Below the pieces are notes generated by a model that searched no databases, had not been told where the DNA came from, and worked only from the letters and a program-made list of their open reading frames with translations. Shown here piece after piece: positions 11,792 to 21,307 of a stretch of 42,405 nucleotides of DNA (positions are counted from its first letter, which is position 1; each line of letters opens with the position of its first letter). This DNA is from CAWBLP01 sp963789495 (lineage in GTDB: Bacteria; Pseudomonadota; Alphaproteobacteria; Acetobacterales; Acetobacteraceae), in assembly GCA_963789495.1 (NCBI GenBank), contig CAWBLP010000011.1:1-42405 (forward strand), in the 5' to 3' direction. Both the position numbers and the translations under genes were made by a program.

Positions 11792-13162
11792 CTAGGCCGT
11801 GCTTACCGTCCAGGGCGACACGCCGGCCCAGCGCGCGGTGGTGATTGCCGAGGCGGACATCGGCGTCATGTTCACTGCCAGGCCCCAGCCGAGCATGCAG
11901 GAGAAGGCGAGGACGGCGGGCGGCACGCCGAGCAGGGCGGGATGCGGAATGGCGGCGCCGAGCAGGGCGACGACGGCGACGGGGTTCAGCCCGATCTGGC
12001 CGGTCGCGATCAGCAGGACCGGCACCAGCAGGGGGACCAGAGCGGCCGGCAGATGCGCGATCAGCGGCGCGATGCCGGTGGCCGGGAGGGCGCCGCCGAT
12101 CGCCACGCCCATGAAGCCGGAGCCGGCGAGCACGGTCGCCTCGCTGCGGAACCTGGGGACGCGCGAGAGGAATTTTCTGGTTCGGCGTTGCAGCAGGATC
12201 AACCGGCCGCGCCAACCGCCGACCCGGGTAAAGCGCCGCGCCTGGACCAGCACCCAGCCGGCAGCGACCAATGGCACGATCAGCGTCACCCCGGTGACCA
12301 GCGACACACCCAGTGCCGCGCTGCCCAATTCGGCCAGCAGCATCACCAGCGCGACCAGGGCCACGATGCGCAGATGCAGCGTCCAGCGCTCCGGGCTGAC
12401 CGGGCGGGCGCCGCCGCCGGTGGCGCGACGGGCGCCCGAGATGCGGTCCTCCAGCCAGCCCAGCGCCGCCATGCCAACCGCGACCATGAAGGCGATGGGC
12501 ATCAGCAGCCGCATCGGCGCGGCCGGCACCGCGGTGGACACCACCGCGGTCATCAGGTTCAGCGGGCTCCAGCAGTTCATCACGCAGAAGCCGCGATAGA
12601 TCGCCATCAGCATGCGCCGCGCCCGCAGCCTGCGTACCGGCTCCGACCCGCCAGCGGCATCCAGCGTGTTGGCGCGGGTGACCATGGCGGCCAACAGCTC
12701 GATCGCGCCGTAGGACAGGATGATGCCGAACAGATGGCCGCCACCGGTCAGCGCGGCGTAGCGGCGGCCGGGCGGCTGCGCCACCAGATGCAGGCCGCAG
12801 CGGCGCACCAGGGGGCTGGTCTCGGCCGCGTCGCGCAGCGTGGTCAGCGCCAGGAAGAACGCGCCATAGGCAGCGCCGCGCCGCCAGCTCGCCAGGAACA
12901 GGGCCGACGGGTCGGCCGCCCGCACCACGCCCAGCATGCCGATGCCGACCAGCGCGAAGAACAGCACGCGGGCGTAGCGGTGCTGGTTGGGGAATTCCAG
13001 CAGCAGGAAGGCCAGCATCGCCAGGCCGCCGAGATCGCCGACCCAGGGCACGCGGCCGATCTGGTCGATCAGCGTGGCGGCGCAGGCCAACGCGTAGCAC
13101 CAGGCGCTGATCCGGCTGGCGCGGGCGATGGCGGAGGGGCGGGGCGGCAAGGGCGATGGCAT
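11792..13162 (-). CDS. Multi-spanning membrane protein, apparently truncated by an amber codon
   Basis: At least nine hydrophobic segments are visible, e.g. GGLAMLAFLLLEF, LRIVALVALVMLLAELGSAA, VTLIVPLVAAGWVLV and VLAGSGFMGVAIGGALP. The C-terminal part has a Pro/Gly-rich re-entrant look (TGQIGLNPVAVVALLGAAIP, then NMTPMSASAITTARWAGVSP). This recalls ion-transporter superfamily permeases, but I do not recognise a named family. The frame stops at TAG (11794-11792). The same frame then continues for 30 more codons (NAGYTLSGLLLAWAAIGLLF ...) to TAA at 11701-11699, which encodes a good final helix. The stop therefore looks like a nonsense change within the gene. ATG 13162 is taken as start; a TTG at 13204 is also possible. 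The chemoreceptor gene lies just downstream on the same strand. Confidence 0.75.
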   Translation of the reverse strand: MPSPLPPRPSAIARASRISAWCYALACAATLIDQIGRVPWVGDLGGLAMLAFLLLEFPNQHRYARVLFFALVGIGMLGVVRAADPSALFLASWRRGAAYGAFFLALTTLRDAAETSPLVRRCGLHLVAQPPGRRYAALTGGGHLFGIILSYGAIELLAAMVTRANTLDAAGGSEPVRRLRARRMLMAIYRGFCVMNCWSPLNLMTAVVSTAVPAAPMRLLMPIAFMVAVGMAALGWLEDRISGARRATGGGARPVSPERWTLHLRIVALVALVMLLAELGSAALGVSLVTGVTLIVPLVAAGWVLVQARRFTRVGGWRGRLILLQRRTRKFLSRVPRFRSEATVLAGSGFMGVAIGGALPATGIAPLIAHLPAALVPLLVPVLLIATGQIGLNPVAVVALLGAAIPHPALLGVPPAVLAFSCMLGWGLAVNMTPMSASAITTARWAGVSPWTVSTA

Positions 13163-13202
13163 CCGGGCGCGTGGCGGCGGCGCATCCTGCCGCGTGTCGC
13201 CC

Positions 13203-13270
13203 AAGCTGGACAGGGGCTCAAGCTGGACGGGGGCTCAAGCTGGACGGGGGCCCAAGCTGGACGGGGGTCC
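13203..13270. repeat. 17-bp tandem repeat, four units
   Basis: Four head-to-tail 17-bp units (AAGCTGGACGGGGGCTC and variants) start at 13203, 13220, 13237 and 13254. The units differ at only one to three positions. They lie between the divergent membrane-protein gene and flavin reductase gene, so they could influence either promoter. The 17-bp period is not a multiple of three, so a coding role is unlikely. Confidence 0.9.
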
Positions 13271-13346
13271 GAGGTCGAAGGAGGAACAAGGCCAGCGGGG
13301 CACAAGGTCGGCGGGGTTTCAAGCAAGTCGACGGAGTTTCGAGGTC

Positions 13347-13377
13347 GGCAGGGCCTTGTCTGGACAGAGGCCCTGCC
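13347..13377. repeat. Strong hairpin upstream of the flavin reductase-like gene
   Basis: Arms GGCAGGGCC (13347-13355) and GGCCCTGCC (13369-13377) pair perfectly. Inside them TGTC/GACA extends the stem with one bulged base, leaving a two-base loop. It ends 43 bases before ATG 13421 and would sit in the 5' leader. There is no T-run, so an RNA-stability element or attenuator is more likely than a simple terminator. Confidence 0.6.
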
Positions 13378-13420
13378 GGCGCGTAACGGTCGCCGCCGAC
13401 AAAACCGGGGACCGATCATC

Positions 13421-14062
13421 ATGCTGTTCGATTTCGCCGAGACGAAGAACGAGAACATCTACAAGCTGCTGGTGGCAACGATTGGCCCGCGCCCGATCGC
13501 CTGGGTCACCACGCAGGACACCGACGGGTCGGTCAACGCGGCGCCGTTCTCCTTTTTCAACGCGGTATCGGGCAATCCGCCGGTGATCGTGTTCGGCATC
13601 GGCGGGCGCGCGCCGGGCGACGTGAAGGACACCGGCGGCAATATCCGCCGCACCGGCGAGTTCGTGGTGAACCTGGTCAGCTACAACCTCGCCAACCAGA
13701 TGAACGTGACCGCGATCGACTTCCCGAAGGAGGTGGACGAGCTGGCCGAGGCGGGGCTCACCACCGCGCCGTCCAAGCGGATCAAGCCGCCGCGGATCGC
13801 CGAGGCGCCGGTGTCGATGGAATGCGAGCGGCTGGTGATCGTGGAGGTCGGCGTCGACCGCGCCGTGGTGCTGGGCAAGGTGGTGGCGTTCCACGTGCAG
13901 GACGAGTTCGTGCTGGACCGCGACCGCTGCTACATCGACACGCCCAAGCTGGACCTGATCGGGCGCATGCACGGCGCGGGCTGGTATGCGCGCACCACCG
14001 ACCGGTTCGAGATGCCACGCATCAGCGTGGAAGACTGGATGCTGCGCAAGGCAGCGGAGTAG
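13421..14062 (+). CDS. Flavin reductase-like (FMN-binding split barrel) protein
   Basis: A 213-residue protein. ATG 13421 is preceded by GGGGA and begins MLFDFAETKNENIYKLLVAT. The sequence IGPRPIAWVTTQDTDGSVNA followed by APFSFFNAVSGNPPVIVFGI is the hallmark of the flavin reductase/DIM6-NTAB family, in which this segment builds the FMN site. RRTGEFVVNLVSYNLANQMN and the C-terminal WYARTTDRFEMPRI agree with the family. Members either supply reduced flavin to a monooxygenase or act as stand-alone FMN oxidoreductases. Long open sequence upstream of the start is only GC-rich readthrough of the repeats. The next gene in the same direction is an HpaI-like aldolase homologue 199 bp downstream. Confidence 0.88.
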   Translation: MLFDFAETKNENIYKLLVATIGPRPIAWVTTQDTDGSVNAAPFSFFNAVSGNPPVIVFGIGGRAPGDVKDTGGNIRRTGEFVVNLVSYNLANQMNVTAIDFPKEVDELAEAGLTTAPSKRIKPPRIAEAPVSMECERLVIVEVGVDRAVVLGKVVAFHVQDEFVLDRDRCYIDTPKLDLIGRMHGAGWYARTTDRFEMPRISVEDWMLRKAAE

Positions 14063-14261
14063 TCGGCACGCCGCCGGCGCGCGCTAGCGGAGGAGCGCCG
14101 GAGTACGGGGAGGCGCGCGACGGTGGCCCGCTGTTCGCGCCCGTCCCCGACCGCGGCTCCCGGTGCGCCCCGCGGAGCGTCTGTTGGTGCCTCAGACCAG
14201 TTCGCGGCATAGTCCCGGTCCGGGCGGCGACGCCATCATCCGACCCGAGGGGGAATTATTC

Positions 14262-15107
14262 ATGCGTCCCAACCGCTTGCGCGCGCTGCTGAGCGCCGAC
14301 GAACCCACCATCGGCACCCATATCCTGTCGTCCTGGCCCACCCTGGTCGAACTGATCGGCGACGCCGGGAACTACGACTATGTCGAGTTCACCGCGGAAT
14401 ACGCGCCCTTCACCATGCACGACCTGGACAATCTGGGCCGCGCGCTGGATCTGAAGAATCTGGGCGGCATGATCAAGGTCGAGCAGACCCAGTATACCCA
14501 TCAGGCCATGCGCGCGATCGGTTCCGGCTTCCAGAGCGTCCTGTTCGCCGACCTGCGCAGCGTTGCGGACGCGGAAGCCTGCGTCGCCGCCGTGCGCGCC
14601 GAAACGCCCCGCTCCGGCGGACGCCTGGGCGTCGGGATGCGGCGCGACGTCGGCACGGTGCTGGAAGGCGGCTCGCCCGCCTATGTCCAGGCCTGCCAGG
14701 ACGTGGTGATCGCCATCATGGTCGAGAAGCGCGAATGCGTGGAGGACCTGGACGCGATCCTGGCGGTCAAGGGCATCGACATGGTGCAGTTCGGCTCGTC
14801 GGACTATTCCATGAGCCTCGGCCTGACCGGCCAGCGTGGCAGCCCCGAGGTGAAGGCCGCGGAACGCCGGACCATCGAGACGGCACTGAAACTGGGCCTG
14901 CATCCGCGCGTGGAGCTGGCCGACATCAAGGACGCAACGCCGTATCTGGACATGGGCGTGAAGCACTTCTGCATCGGCTGGGATGTGCGGATCCTGTATT
15001 CCTGGTGGCGCGCCAATGGCGAGGGCATGCGCGCGATGGTCGCGGACGCAGAGCAGGGCGGCGCGCGGACGATCTCGACCGGCGCCAAGGCCGCGGGCAG
15101 CTACTGA
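14262..15107 (+). CDS. HpcH/HpaI aldolase-family protein, divergent active site
   Basis: A 281-residue TIM-barrel protein of the phosphoenolpyruvate/HpcH-HpaI aldolase superfamily. ATG 14262 follows GAGGGGG at good spacing. Metal-ligand positions look conserved: Glu155 (AIMVEKREC) and Asp181 (FGSSDYSMSLG), matching Glu149 and Asp175 of E. coli HpaI. The usual catalytic His of the DxEHG motif is Tyr47 here (VEFTAEYAPF), and the pyruvate-binding Arg is Lys72 (GGMIKVEQTQ). It may therefore be a lyase or isomerase with altered chemistry rather than a standard pyruvate aldolase. The flavin reductase-like gene is upstream on the same strand, and an acyl-CoA dehydrogenase gene converges from downstream. 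Confidence 0.87.
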   Translation: MRPNRLRALLSADEPTIGTHILSSWPTLVELIGDAGNYDYVEFTAEYAPFTMHDLDNLGRALDLKNLGGMIKVEQTQYTHQAMRAIGSGFQSVLFADLRSVADAEACVAAVRAETPRSGGRLGVGMRRDVGTVLEGGSPAYVQACQDVVIAIMVEKRECVEDLDAILAVKGIDMVQFGSSDYSMSLGLTGQRGSPEVKAAERRTIETALKLGLHPRVELADIKDATPYLDMGVKHFCIGWDVRILYSWWRANGEGMRAMVADAEQGGARTISTGAKAAGSY

Positions 15108-15230
15108 CCTGCTGATTTCATGGGGACCTGAAGCGGGCGCGAAGCTCGCCGCGGGGTTTCGTCCGGGCGGCGGCGTGGCCGGTGCCCGGCACCCGGCGGT
15201 GCGGGGATTGCGCCGCCGCCGGATGCCGGT

Positions 15231-16409
15231 TCAGTAGCTGCGCGGCAGGCCGAGCACGTGTTCGGCGACGTAGGAGAGGATGAGGTTGGTGCTGATCGGC
15301 GCCACCTGGTACAGCCGCGTCTCCCGGAATTTCCGCTCGATGTCGTATTCTTCTGCGAAGCCGAAGCCGCCATGGGTCTGGATGCAGGCCTCGCCGGCGG
15401 CCCAGGACGCCTCGGCGGCCAGCATCTTGGCCATGTTGGCTTCCTCGCCCGGCGTCTCGCCGGCTTCGAATTTCTCGCAGCCGGCATGCACCATCAGTTC
15501 GGCGGCGCGCATCTGCGCATAGGCCTTGGCGAGCGGGAACTGGATGCCCTGGTTCTGCCCGATCGGCCGGCCGAACACATTGCGCTCCCGCGCGTACTCG
15601 GTTGCTTTCTTCAGAAACCACTTGGCGTCGCCGATGCACTCGGCCGCGATCAGCAGGCGTTCCGCATTCATGCCATCAAGGATGTAGCGGAAGCCGCGGC
15701 CTTCGACGCCGACCAGATTTTCCGCCGGCACGATCATGTTGTCGAAGAAAATCTCGGTGGAGTTGTGGTTCATCATGGTGCGGATCGGGCGGATCGTCAT
15801 GCCCTTGCCCAGCGTCGTGCGCATGTCGACGATGAAGGTTGACAGGCCGTCGGTGCGCTTCGCCGCCTGGTCGCGCGGCGTGGTGCGCGCCAGAAGCAGC
15901 ATCAAATCGGAATGTTCGGCTCGGCTGGTCCACACCTTCTGCCCGTTCACCACGTAATGATCGCCCTCACGCTTCGCAAACGTGCGCAGCGAGGTGGTGT
16001 CGGTGCCGCTGGTCGGCTCGGTGACGCCGAATGCCTGCAGGCGCAACTCGCCGGTCGCGATCTTCGGCAGGTACTGCTTTTTCTGCGCGTCGGAGCCGTG
16101 ACGCAGGATCGTCCCCATGATGTACATCTGCGCGTGGCAGGCCGCGCCGTTGCAACCTTCCGCCTGCACCGTCTCCAGGATCGCCGCGGCGGCCGATAGC
16201 GACAGGCCGGCACCGCCATATTCCTCCGGGATCAGCGCGGCGAGGTAGCCGGCCTCGGTCAGCGCGTGGACAAACTCGGTTGGATAGCCACGCTCCTGGT
16301 CCAGCTTACGCCAGTATTCGCCGGGAAAGCGGGCGCACAGCTTGCGCACTTCCTCACGGATCTCGGCGTGCGGGTCGGCATAGCGCGGGGCGTCGATCGC
16401 GTGGTCCAT
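15231..16409 (-). CDS. Acyl-CoA dehydrogenase
   Basis: A 392-residue flavoprotein of typical length. ATG 16409 follows GGAG and starts MDHAIDAPRYADPHAEIREE; an upstream ATG at 16460 has no support. Motifs are FGVTEPTSGTDTTSLRTFAK (FAD and substrate loop), the region VNGQKVWTSRAEHSDLMLLL, FGRPIGQNQGIQFPLAKAYA and the C-terminal IQTHGGFGFAEEYDIERKFR. The C-terminal catalytic Glu of medium-chain enzymes is absent (the tail reads YQVAPISTNLILSY). Glu250 in GMNAERLLIA sits where isovaleryl-CoA and long-chain dehydrogenases place their base. A branched-chain or unusual acyl-CoA substrate is plausible. It oxidises the alpha-beta bond and passes electrons to electron-transfer flavoprotein. Confidence 0.92.
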   Translation of the reverse strand: MDHAIDAPRYADPHAEIREEVRKLCARFPGEYWRKLDQERGYPTEFVHALTEAGYLAALIPEEYGGAGLSLSAAAAILETVQAEGCNGAACHAQMYIMGTILRHGSDAQKKQYLPKIATGELRLQAFGVTEPTSGTDTTSLRTFAKREGDHYVVNGQKVWTSRAEHSDLMLLLARTTPRDQAAKRTDGLSTFIVDMRTTLGKGMTIRPIRTMMNHNSTEIFFDNMIVPAENLVGVEGRGFRYILDGMNAERLLIAAECIGDAKWFLKKATEYARERNVFGRPIGQNQGIQFPLAKAYAQMRAAELMVHAGCEKFEAGETPGEEANMAKMLAAEASWAAGEACIQTHGGFGFAEEYDIERKFRETRLYQVAPISTNLILSYVAEHVLGLPRSY

Positions 16410-16684
16410 CACTGGTGCTCTCCTTGCCCGAGGCTTAGAGCGCACGCCGCGGGCAGGCAAGCACGCGGCAGCGGGGTGCGTCCCGGCGGTTCCACACGGT
16501 AGATTTTCGCATCAGGAGCACAACGTTCGGTTGCTGCCAGTAATTTGAACGTCGCAACGCTTCCCGTCGGCAATCGCAACGCGGTAGATGCAGGGTCAGT
16601 CCTGGCCTTGCCAGGCTCCGGACCACATTGACCCGGCGCCTGTCCATTCGTCCGCCGCTGCCCGCGCTCAATGGGAGCCGAGAT

Positions 16685-17692
16685 TTGTTGCACGCGCTGA
16701 CCACCAACGATCTTCTCGCCGGCTTCACCCGGCATGTGGTGACAGTCGATTTCCTCCTGGTCGCAGCCAGTTTCCTGCTGTCATTCCTCGGGGGGGTGTT
16801 GACATTTTATGTCCGCACCGATCATGGCCTGCGGAAATCCGCCGCCAACTGCCTGCGCTATCTGTTTCCGTTACAGGTGTTACGGCTGAAATCCTGCAAG
16901 CTGGATGGTGCCTTCGTCGTGGTGCACTGGTTGAGCCACAAGTTGATTTTGGCGCCATTGCTGGTCAGCAATGTGGTCGCCGCGATCGGCGCCCACCAGT
17001 TGCTGACCTACGCGTTCGGCAAGCAGGCCGCCACGCCGCATGGTGCCTGGATCGGGCCGTTGGTGGTCATCGGCGCCGTGTTGCTGGCGGATTTCGGTTA
17101 TTACTTCGCGCACGCGATGATGCATCGCTTCGCCGTGCTGTGGGAGCTGCACAAGGTTCATCACTCGGCCGAGTATCTGATCCCGATCTCACGCCGGCGG
17201 CTGCATCCGATCGAAGAGGTGGCGGAGCACGTGCTGGTGATGGTCATGGTGGGCAGCTGGCTTGGCGTGATCGCCTATGCCTTCGCGCTGCCGATCCAGC
17301 AGGCCGGGTTTGCCGGCGTGGACGCCTATTTCCTGCTCAACCTGCTGTCATTCTATCATCTGCGGCATTCGCACATTCCGATGTCGTATGGCTGGCTGGA
17401 ACGCTGGGTGATCAGCCCGGCGCAGCACCACGTGCACCACAGCATCCGGCCCGAACACCTCGGCCGCAACCTCGGCACGCTGCTGGCCTGCTGGGACCGG
17501 ATGTTCGGCACCTGGGCGCCGTCGCGCCCGTACAACGAGCTGCCGGTCGGGCTGATGCCGGAGGACGAGCCGCAGCATTACGACAGCGTCGCGAAGCTGT
17601 ACTGGGTGCCGGTTCGCACCATCGGCCGGCGCATCGGTGCCGCGCTGCGGCCGCGCCCATTGCGTGCGCATACCGAGTCGCCTGGTATCTGA
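16685..17692 (+). CDS. Fatty acid hydroxylase/sterol desaturase-family membrane protein
   Basis: About 335 residues from TTG 16685, preceded by GGGAG at seven bases. The same frame has another TTG at 16628, which would add 19 residues; no ATG fits either place. Hydrophobic segments flank the di-iron histidine clusters characteristic of the family: HAMMH (HX3H), HKVHH (HX2HH) and HHVHH (HX2HH). HSHIP contributes further His residues. These proteins are integral-membrane oxygen-dependent hydroxylases or desaturases of lipids such as fatty acids, sterols, carotenoids or hopanoids. Substrate cannot be inferred. It is transcribed away from the acyl-CoA dehydrogenase gene and towards the following aldolase, with a 96-bp gap. 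Confidence 0.88.
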   Translation: MLHALTTNDLLAGFTRHVVTVDFLLVAASFLLSFLGGVLTFYVRTDHGLRKSAANCLRYLFPLQVLRLKSCKLDGAFVVVHWLSHKLILAPLLVSNVVAAIGAHQLLTYAFGKQAATPHGAWIGPLVVIGAVLLADFGYYFAHAMMHRFAVLWELHKVHHSAEYLIPISRRRLHPIEEVAEHVLVMVMVGSWLGVIAYAFALPIQQAGFAGVDAYFLLNLLSFYHLRHSHIPMSYGWLERWVISPAQHHVHHSIRPEHLGRNLGTLLACWDRMFGTWAPSRPYNELPVGLMPEDEPQHYDSVAKLYWVPVRTIGRRIGAALRPRPLRAHTESPGI

Positions 17693-17788
17693 GCGCCGGT
17701 CGCGGCCCACGGCCGGCGGCGGCCCGGCTGATTAGGCAGGCGGCGCCGGTGAATGCATGATCGCCCCCGCATCAGCGGAGGAGCCGTC

Positions 17789-18553
17789 GTGCCGACATTG
17801 AAACACAGACTGCACCAGGACGGCCGCGCCTTCGGGCCGATGGTGATGGAATTCCTGGTGCCCGGCATGCCGGCGATCATCGCCGCCGCCGGCGCCGATT
17901 TCGCGCTGTTCGACATGGAACATACCGGCGCCGGGCTGGAGACGATGAAGACCATGATCGCCGGCTGCCGCGGGCTGGAGCTGGCGCCGCTGGTGCGGGT
18001 GCCGCGCGGGGAATACCATTTCATCGCGCGCGCGCTGGATATCGGCGCGCACGGCGTGATGGTGCCGATGGTGAACTCGGCGGCCGAGGCAGTGCATATC
18101 GCAGCCTGCGCGCATTACCCGCCGGTCGGGCGACGCGGTGCCGCGTTTGGCGTGGCGCATGACGATTATCGTGCCGCCAGCCCTGCCATCGCGATGGGGC
18201 GCGCCGCGGACCGCACGCTGGTGATCGCGCAGATCGAAACGGTCGAGGGGCTGGAGGAGGTCGAGGCGATTGCCGCCACGCCCGGGATCGATGTGGTGTG
18301 GCTGGGCCATTTCGACCTGACCAACTTCATGGGAATCCCCGGGCAGTTCCAGCACCCGGATTACCTGGCGGCGGTGCGGCGGATCGTTGCGGCCGCGCTG
18401 GCGCACGGCAAGGTGGCGGGTTTCATGGCGAGCGATGCGGCCTGGGCGCACGCCTATTGGGGGCACGGGTTCCGCATGCTGGCCTATGGGCTGGACCATA
18501 TGCTGTTCCAGGGCGCGCTGCGCTCCGGGCTGGAGACGCTGCGCGCGCTGTAA
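17789..18553 (+). CDS. HpcH/HpaI-type class II aldolase
   Basis: A 254-residue protein started at GTG 17789, six bases after a strong GGAGGAG. All key HpaI residues are present at nearly the same numbers as in E. coli HpaI: His45 (FDMEHTG), Arg70 (LVRVPRG), Glu150 (AQIETVEG) and Asp176 (GHFDLTN). It should be a metal-dependent aldolase that cleaves 4-hydroxy-2-oxo acids to pyruvate and an aldehyde. The gene follows the fatty acid hydroxylase gene on the same strand and ends before a strong hairpin. The aldehyde partner is unknown. Confidence 0.9.
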   Translation: MPTLKHRLHQDGRAFGPMVMEFLVPGMPAIIAAAGADFALFDMEHTGAGLETMKTMIAGCRGLELAPLVRVPRGEYHFIARALDIGAHGVMVPMVNSAAEAVHIAACAHYPPVGRRGAAFGVAHDDYRAASPAIAMGRAADRTLVIAQIETVEGLEEVEAIAATPGIDVVWLGHFDLTNFMGIPGQFQHPDYLAAVRRIVAAALAHGKVAGFMASDAAWAHAYWGHGFRMLAYGLDHMLFQGALRSGLETLRAL

Positions 18554-18560
18554 GCGATCG

Positions 18561-18585
18561 GGGCAAAGCCCCCGACGCTTTGCCC
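18561..18585. terminator. Hairpin between convergent genes, likely bidirectional terminator
   Basis: Perfect 9-bp arms GGGCAAAGC (18561-18569) and GCTTTGCCC (18577-18585) enclose a 7-base loop. It occupies nearly the whole 42-bp gap between the aldolase (plus strand) and usg (minus strand). There is no long T-run on either strand, so termination strength is uncertain. Confidence 0.6.
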
Positions 18586-18595
18586 GCGCACCGTC

Positions 18596-18856
18596 TCAGT
18601 GCAGCTGCAGATACGCGGCCGGGTTCCGCCACCGCGGTGGCTGCACCATCTTCACCGAGGCCACCTGCACCGAGTGCAACTGTCCCTCCAGCTCCGCCTT
18701 CCAGAAATCGAGAAACTTGCGCAGCTCGGGAAACTCCGGCGCGATATCGAGTTCTTGCCACACATACGTTTGCAGCAGCGACGGATGATCGGGCAGATGG
18801 TAGTAGATCTTCGCCGTGGTCAGCCGGTAATCCTTCAGTTGGCGTGCGAGGCTCAT
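18596..18856 (-). CDS. usg: Usg family protein
   Basis: An 86-residue protein from ATG 18856, preceded by AGAGAGG. The frame is open further upstream to 19000, but the family begins at MSLARQLKDYRLTTAKIYYH. The central block LPDHPSLLQTYVWQELDIAP, then RKFLDFWKAELEGQLHSVQV, is diagnostic of the Usg family (Pfam PF06233). The family is widespread in Alphaproteobacteria, and its namesake was described upstream of a tryptophan biosynthesis gene. Its biochemical role is unknown. There is no signal peptide or membrane segment. It is divergent from groES, and its 5' side shares a 317-bp control region with the heat-shock promoter. Confidence 0.9.
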   Translation of the reverse strand: MSLARQLKDYRLTTAKIYYHLPDHPSLLQTYVWQELDIAPEFPELRKFLDFWKAELEGQLHSVQVASVKMVQPPRWRNPAAYLQLH

Positions 18857-18989
18857 CCTCTCTCGTCTCCCTTCGGGGGCGACCCGTCCGGCTGGTTCCC
18901 ATGTCCGGTGGGATCGCGCGCAGTGCGACAACAGCATGACACCGACGCGGGATCCGGGTGCAAGAAAAAATGACTGTAATTCCAGCACT

Positions 18990-19016
18990 TTAGCACTCAA
19001 CTCCGAAGATTGCTGC
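18990..19016. promoter_or_regulatory. Second, degenerate CIRCE-like element
   Basis: The left arm TTAGCACTC (18990-18998) is a perfect CIRCE half-site. After exactly nine bases the right position reads GATTGCTGC, six of nine matches to GAGTGCTAA. It lies 64 bp upstream of the clear CIRCE and on the usg-proximal side of the groES promoter. It might be a second HrcA site or a decayed copy. Confidence 0.5.
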
Positions 19017-19023
19017 CGACCGC

Positions 19024-19052
19024 TTGACTTCGCGGCGGCGTGAGCCTAGATC
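19024..19052 (+). promoter_or_regulatory. Candidate groESL promoter
   Basis: TTGACT (19024-19029) and TAGATC (19047-19052) are 17 bases apart, a reasonable sigma-70 type pair. The predicted start of transcription falls inside the downstream CIRCE element, the usual arrangement for HrcA repression. Confidence 0.6.
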
Positions 19053-19053
19053 G

Positions 19054-19080
19054 CTGGCACTCCCGGGATGGGAGTGCTAA
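19054..19080. promoter_or_regulatory. CIRCE operator (HrcA-binding site) of groESL
   Basis: CTGGCACTC, nine bases, then GAGTGCTAA matches the CIRCE consensus TTAGCACTC-N9-GAGTGCTAA with a perfect right arm and two mismatches in the left. It lies between the candidate promoter and groES. HrcA binding here would repress groESL under non-stress conditions. hrcA itself is not in the window. Confidence 0.88.
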
Positions 19081-19173
19081 CAGTCTCGCCGGCGGTGCCT
19101 CTCGGGGGCCGCGGTGGATGTTGGCGAAGCCAAGTCCATACAACCCAGACTGAGATCCTCAGGAGCGATCCGT

Positions 19174-19491
19174 ATGAAATTCCGTCCCCTGCATGACCGG
19201 GTCGTGGTCCGTCGGCTCGACGCCGAAGAGAAGACCGCTGGCGGCATCATCATTCCCGATACCGCAAAAGAGAAGCCGATGGAGGGCGAGATCATCGCCG
19301 CAGGCCCAGGCGCTCGCAACGAGCAGGGCCAGTTGGTTGCCCTCGACGTCAAGGCCGGTGACCGCATCCTGTTCGGCAAGTGGTCGGGCACCGAGGTCAA
19401 GATCGACGGCGAAGAGCTGTTGATCATGAAAGAGTCCGACATCATGGGCATCATCGAAGGTGGCGCCGCCGCCAAGAAAAAGGCCGCCTGA
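19174..19491 (+). CDS. groES: Co-chaperonin GroES
   Basis: A 105-residue protein, slightly longer than E. coli GroES because of a Lys/Ala tail (AAAKKKAA). ATG 19174 is set by AGGAG eight bases upstream. It begins MKFRPLHDRVVVRRLDAEEK. The mobile loop that docks GroEL is TAGGIIIPDTAKEKPMEGEI, and the core ends GEELLIMKESDIMGIIE. It forms the heptameric lid of the GroEL folding chamber. It is the first gene of a CIRCE-controlled operon, with groEL 68 bp downstream. Confidence 0.98.
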   Translation: MKFRPLHDRVVVRRLDAEEKTAGGIIIPDTAKEKPMEGEIIAAGPGARNEQGQLVALDVKAGDRILFGKWSGTEVKIDGEELLIMKESDIMGIIEGGAAAKKKAA

Positions 19492-19559
19492 CGGGTCCCT
19501 GAGGACTTGCAGCGGCCTATCGCATGCTCCGGCATTATTGAGACGAAGGAAGACAATAC

Positions 19560-21206
<1,647 letters not shown>

Positions 21207-21279
21207 TCCAGCGTCCGCACAGACGGGCGCGCGTCGGCAATAACAGGCGCGCCCGTTCGCAACTGTCGTTTTATCGAGG

Positions 21280-21307
21280 GGCGGATCGCAAGATCCGCCT
21301 TTTCTTT
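21280..21307 (+). terminator. Intrinsic terminator of groESL
   Basis: Arms GGCGGATC (21280-21287) and GATCCGCC (21292-21299) with loop GCAA are followed by TTTTCTTT. This is the clearest rho-independent terminator in the window and ends the groESL transcript 74 bp after groEL. Confidence 0.9.

Noticed and set aside
11465..13420. Long plus-strand open sequence joined to the flavin reductase frame
   Set aside because: It is antisense to membrane-protein and chemoreceptor genes and has no family features; the real start at 13421 has its own ribosome-binding site.
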